Origin: Calamus simplicifolius | Taxonomy: Eukaryota; Streptophyta; Magnoliopsida; Arecales; Arecaceae | Reading direction: 5' to 3' | Assembly: GCA_900491605.1 (NCBI GenBank) | Contig: UESW01005087.1 | Span: 309,011-373,010, forward strand | Length of the DNA: 64,000 nucleotides | Part shown: positions 62,899-64,000 of the stretch, piece after piece | How the letters are laid out: each line of letters begins with the position of its first letter | Position numbering within the stretch: position 1 is the stretch's first letter | Translations under genes and position numbers: made by a program | Notes under the pieces: model-generated | Database searches by the model: none | Told to the model about the DNA's origin: nothing | The model's input: only the letters and a program-made list of their open reading frames with translations

Positions 62899-64000
62899 TT
62901 AAGTTCTCTTGTTAAATACTCTATAGGCTTTACTAGTTGTTGAATATCCTAAGATTATGCCTTCATCAGATTTTGCATCAAATTTTCCTAAGTTGTCCTT
63001 ACCATTATTATGAATGAAACATCTACAACCAAATGTATGAAAATAACTAATGTTTGGTTTTCTATTATGCCATAGTTTATAGGGAGTCTTTTTAAGAATT
63101 GGTCTTATTAGAGCTCTATTTAAGATGTAACATATTGTGTTTATAGCTTCCGCCCAGAAGTACTTTGGGAGTTGGCTTTCATATAGCATGGTACGGGCCA
63201 TGTCTTCTAAAGTCCTATTTTTTCTTTCTACGACTCCATTTTCTTAGGGTATCCTAGAGCAGATAAGTTATGATGAATATCATTTTCAATGCAAAAATTT
63301 TTGAATAGATGATTTTCAAATTCTGTGCCATGATCATTCTAAGAGACACTATGGTGTTGTTTTTCTCATTTGTGACTTTCTTGAAGAATTTCAGAAATAT
63401 CGAGAAAGTCTCATCCTTGTGAGTCAAAAACAATCCCAAGTGAATCTAGAATAATCATCTACTATCACAAGACCATATTTCTTTCCTCATAGACTAGTGG
63501 TTCTAGTAGGTCCAAAAAGGTCCATGTGAAGTAGCTCTAGTGTCCTAAAAGTGGAAACAATATTCTTATATTTAAAAGAATTTCTAGTCTATTTTCCAAA
63601 TTGACATGCATCACATATTTTGTTATTTTCAAAATCTAACTTTGGAAGTCCTTTAACTAAATTCATTCTAATTAATTTTAAAATTAGGTGTGTGCTTGCA
63701 TGACCTAATCTACGATGCTATAACCATCCAATCTCATTCACATTAGCATTATCAGCAACTAAGCAATGATTACTAGTAGACAAATTGTGTAAATCAATTA
63801 AGTATACATTGCCATTTCTATTTCTAATAAATACAATGCTATTGTTAATGGGATTAGAAACAGTGCAAATAGAAGCTTCAAATGAAACTTTAAAACCTTT
63901 ATCACATAATTGGCTAATGCTAATTAAATTATGCTTTAAACCATCAACATATAAAATATTTTCTATAAAAGTGGATGGAGTTATTTGAATTTTATAAAGG
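62899..64000 (-). pseudogene. Copia GAG-pre-integrase end and integrase
   Basis: The upstream part has 'YVDGLKHNLISISQLCDKGF' and a HRRLGHAS block preceded by a stop in place of Trp. The zinc motif ends CDACQFGK (about 63,610). Integrase core: 'LELLHMDLFGPTRTTS' (first Asp), then a stop, 'FLTHKDETFSIFLKFFKKVT', NDHGTEFEN (second Asp) and a frameshifted NGVVERKN (Glu). The C-terminal part (63,201-62,899) is open: 'YFWAEAINTICYILNRALIR', 'PYKLWHNRKPNISYFHTFGC'. Continues beyond the window. Confidence 0.9.

Larger units (their letters stand above)
57023..64000 (-). mobile_element. Ty1/copia retrotransposon, SIRE-type, 3' part
   Basis: Minus-strand order: GAG-pre-integrase end, integrase, RT, RNase H, an additional 3' ORF, polypurine tract, LTR. 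Integrase before RT makes it Ty1/copia. The long LTR, the AAAAAGGGGGAGAT tract and the extra 3' ORF point to the SIRE lineage. Multiple stops and frameshifts. It continues past the window end, and inserted into the group 2 RT. Confidence 0.88.

Overview
The window is repeat-filled plant nuclear DNA. I see no host gene. It holds (i) about 57 kb of degenerate endogenous pararetrovirus (Caulimoviridae) copies and (ii) from 57,023 to the window end, the 3' part of a Ty1/copia LTR retrotransposon of the SIRE type nested in one of those copies. A flowering-plant host is indicated by primer-binding sites complementary to plant initiator tRNA-Met, by the caulimovirid movement protein, and by the copia lineage. 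The species cannot be named from this sequence. The virus copies best fit the florendovirus type: one long ORF1, then an unusual ORF2 overlapping its end, and no LTRs. Genus assignment is inference.

The copies fall into two complementary unit types. Component A carries leader, movement protein (MP), domain X, coiled coil, coat protein (CP), zinc knuckle, acidic region and aspartic protease, then goes straight to the intergenic promoter. Component B carries leader, short N-terminal module, domain X, protease, reverse transcriptase (RT), RNase H and ORF2. No unit carries MP/CP together with RT. Measured from landmark to landmark, A units are about 6.16 and 6.41 kb and B units about 6.27-6.35 kb. 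A and B share promoter, leader, primer-binding site and 5' coding module. This is the layout expected of a bipartite pararetrovirus, a state proposed before for some florendoviruses.

Layout: 1-6,361 copy A1 (minus). 6,362-7,388 B0 fragment (plus). 7,389-13,658 B1 (plus). 13,659-19,960 B2 (plus). 19,961-26,365 A2 (plus). 26,366-33,714 duplicated promoter plus B3 (plus). 33,715-34,112 A fragment (plus). 34,113-40,553 B4 (minus). 40,554-44,142 promoter/leader fragment plus 3' half of A3 (plus). 44,143-50,528 B5 (minus). 50,529-52,510 scrambled leader fragments in both orientations. 52,511-57,022 rearranged pieces of a second, clearly divergent virus (group 2). 57,023-64,000 copia element (minus). 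B1-B2-A2 are head to tail. The other joins are inversions or deletions that cluster in the leader close to the primer-binding site. All viral ORFs contain stops or frameshifts, so this is old sequence.

How the parts would have worked together: the intergenic region carries arrays of two palindromic motifs and a TATA box. It would drive a pregenomic RNA whose leader of about 1.3-1.4 kb holds tandem repeats, the tRNA-Met primer-binding site, a purine tract and a stem-loop. That stem-loop shows compensatory base changes between A, B and the second virus, so it is probably a functional RNA element. Component A would supply movement and capsid, component B the replication enzymes and ORF2.
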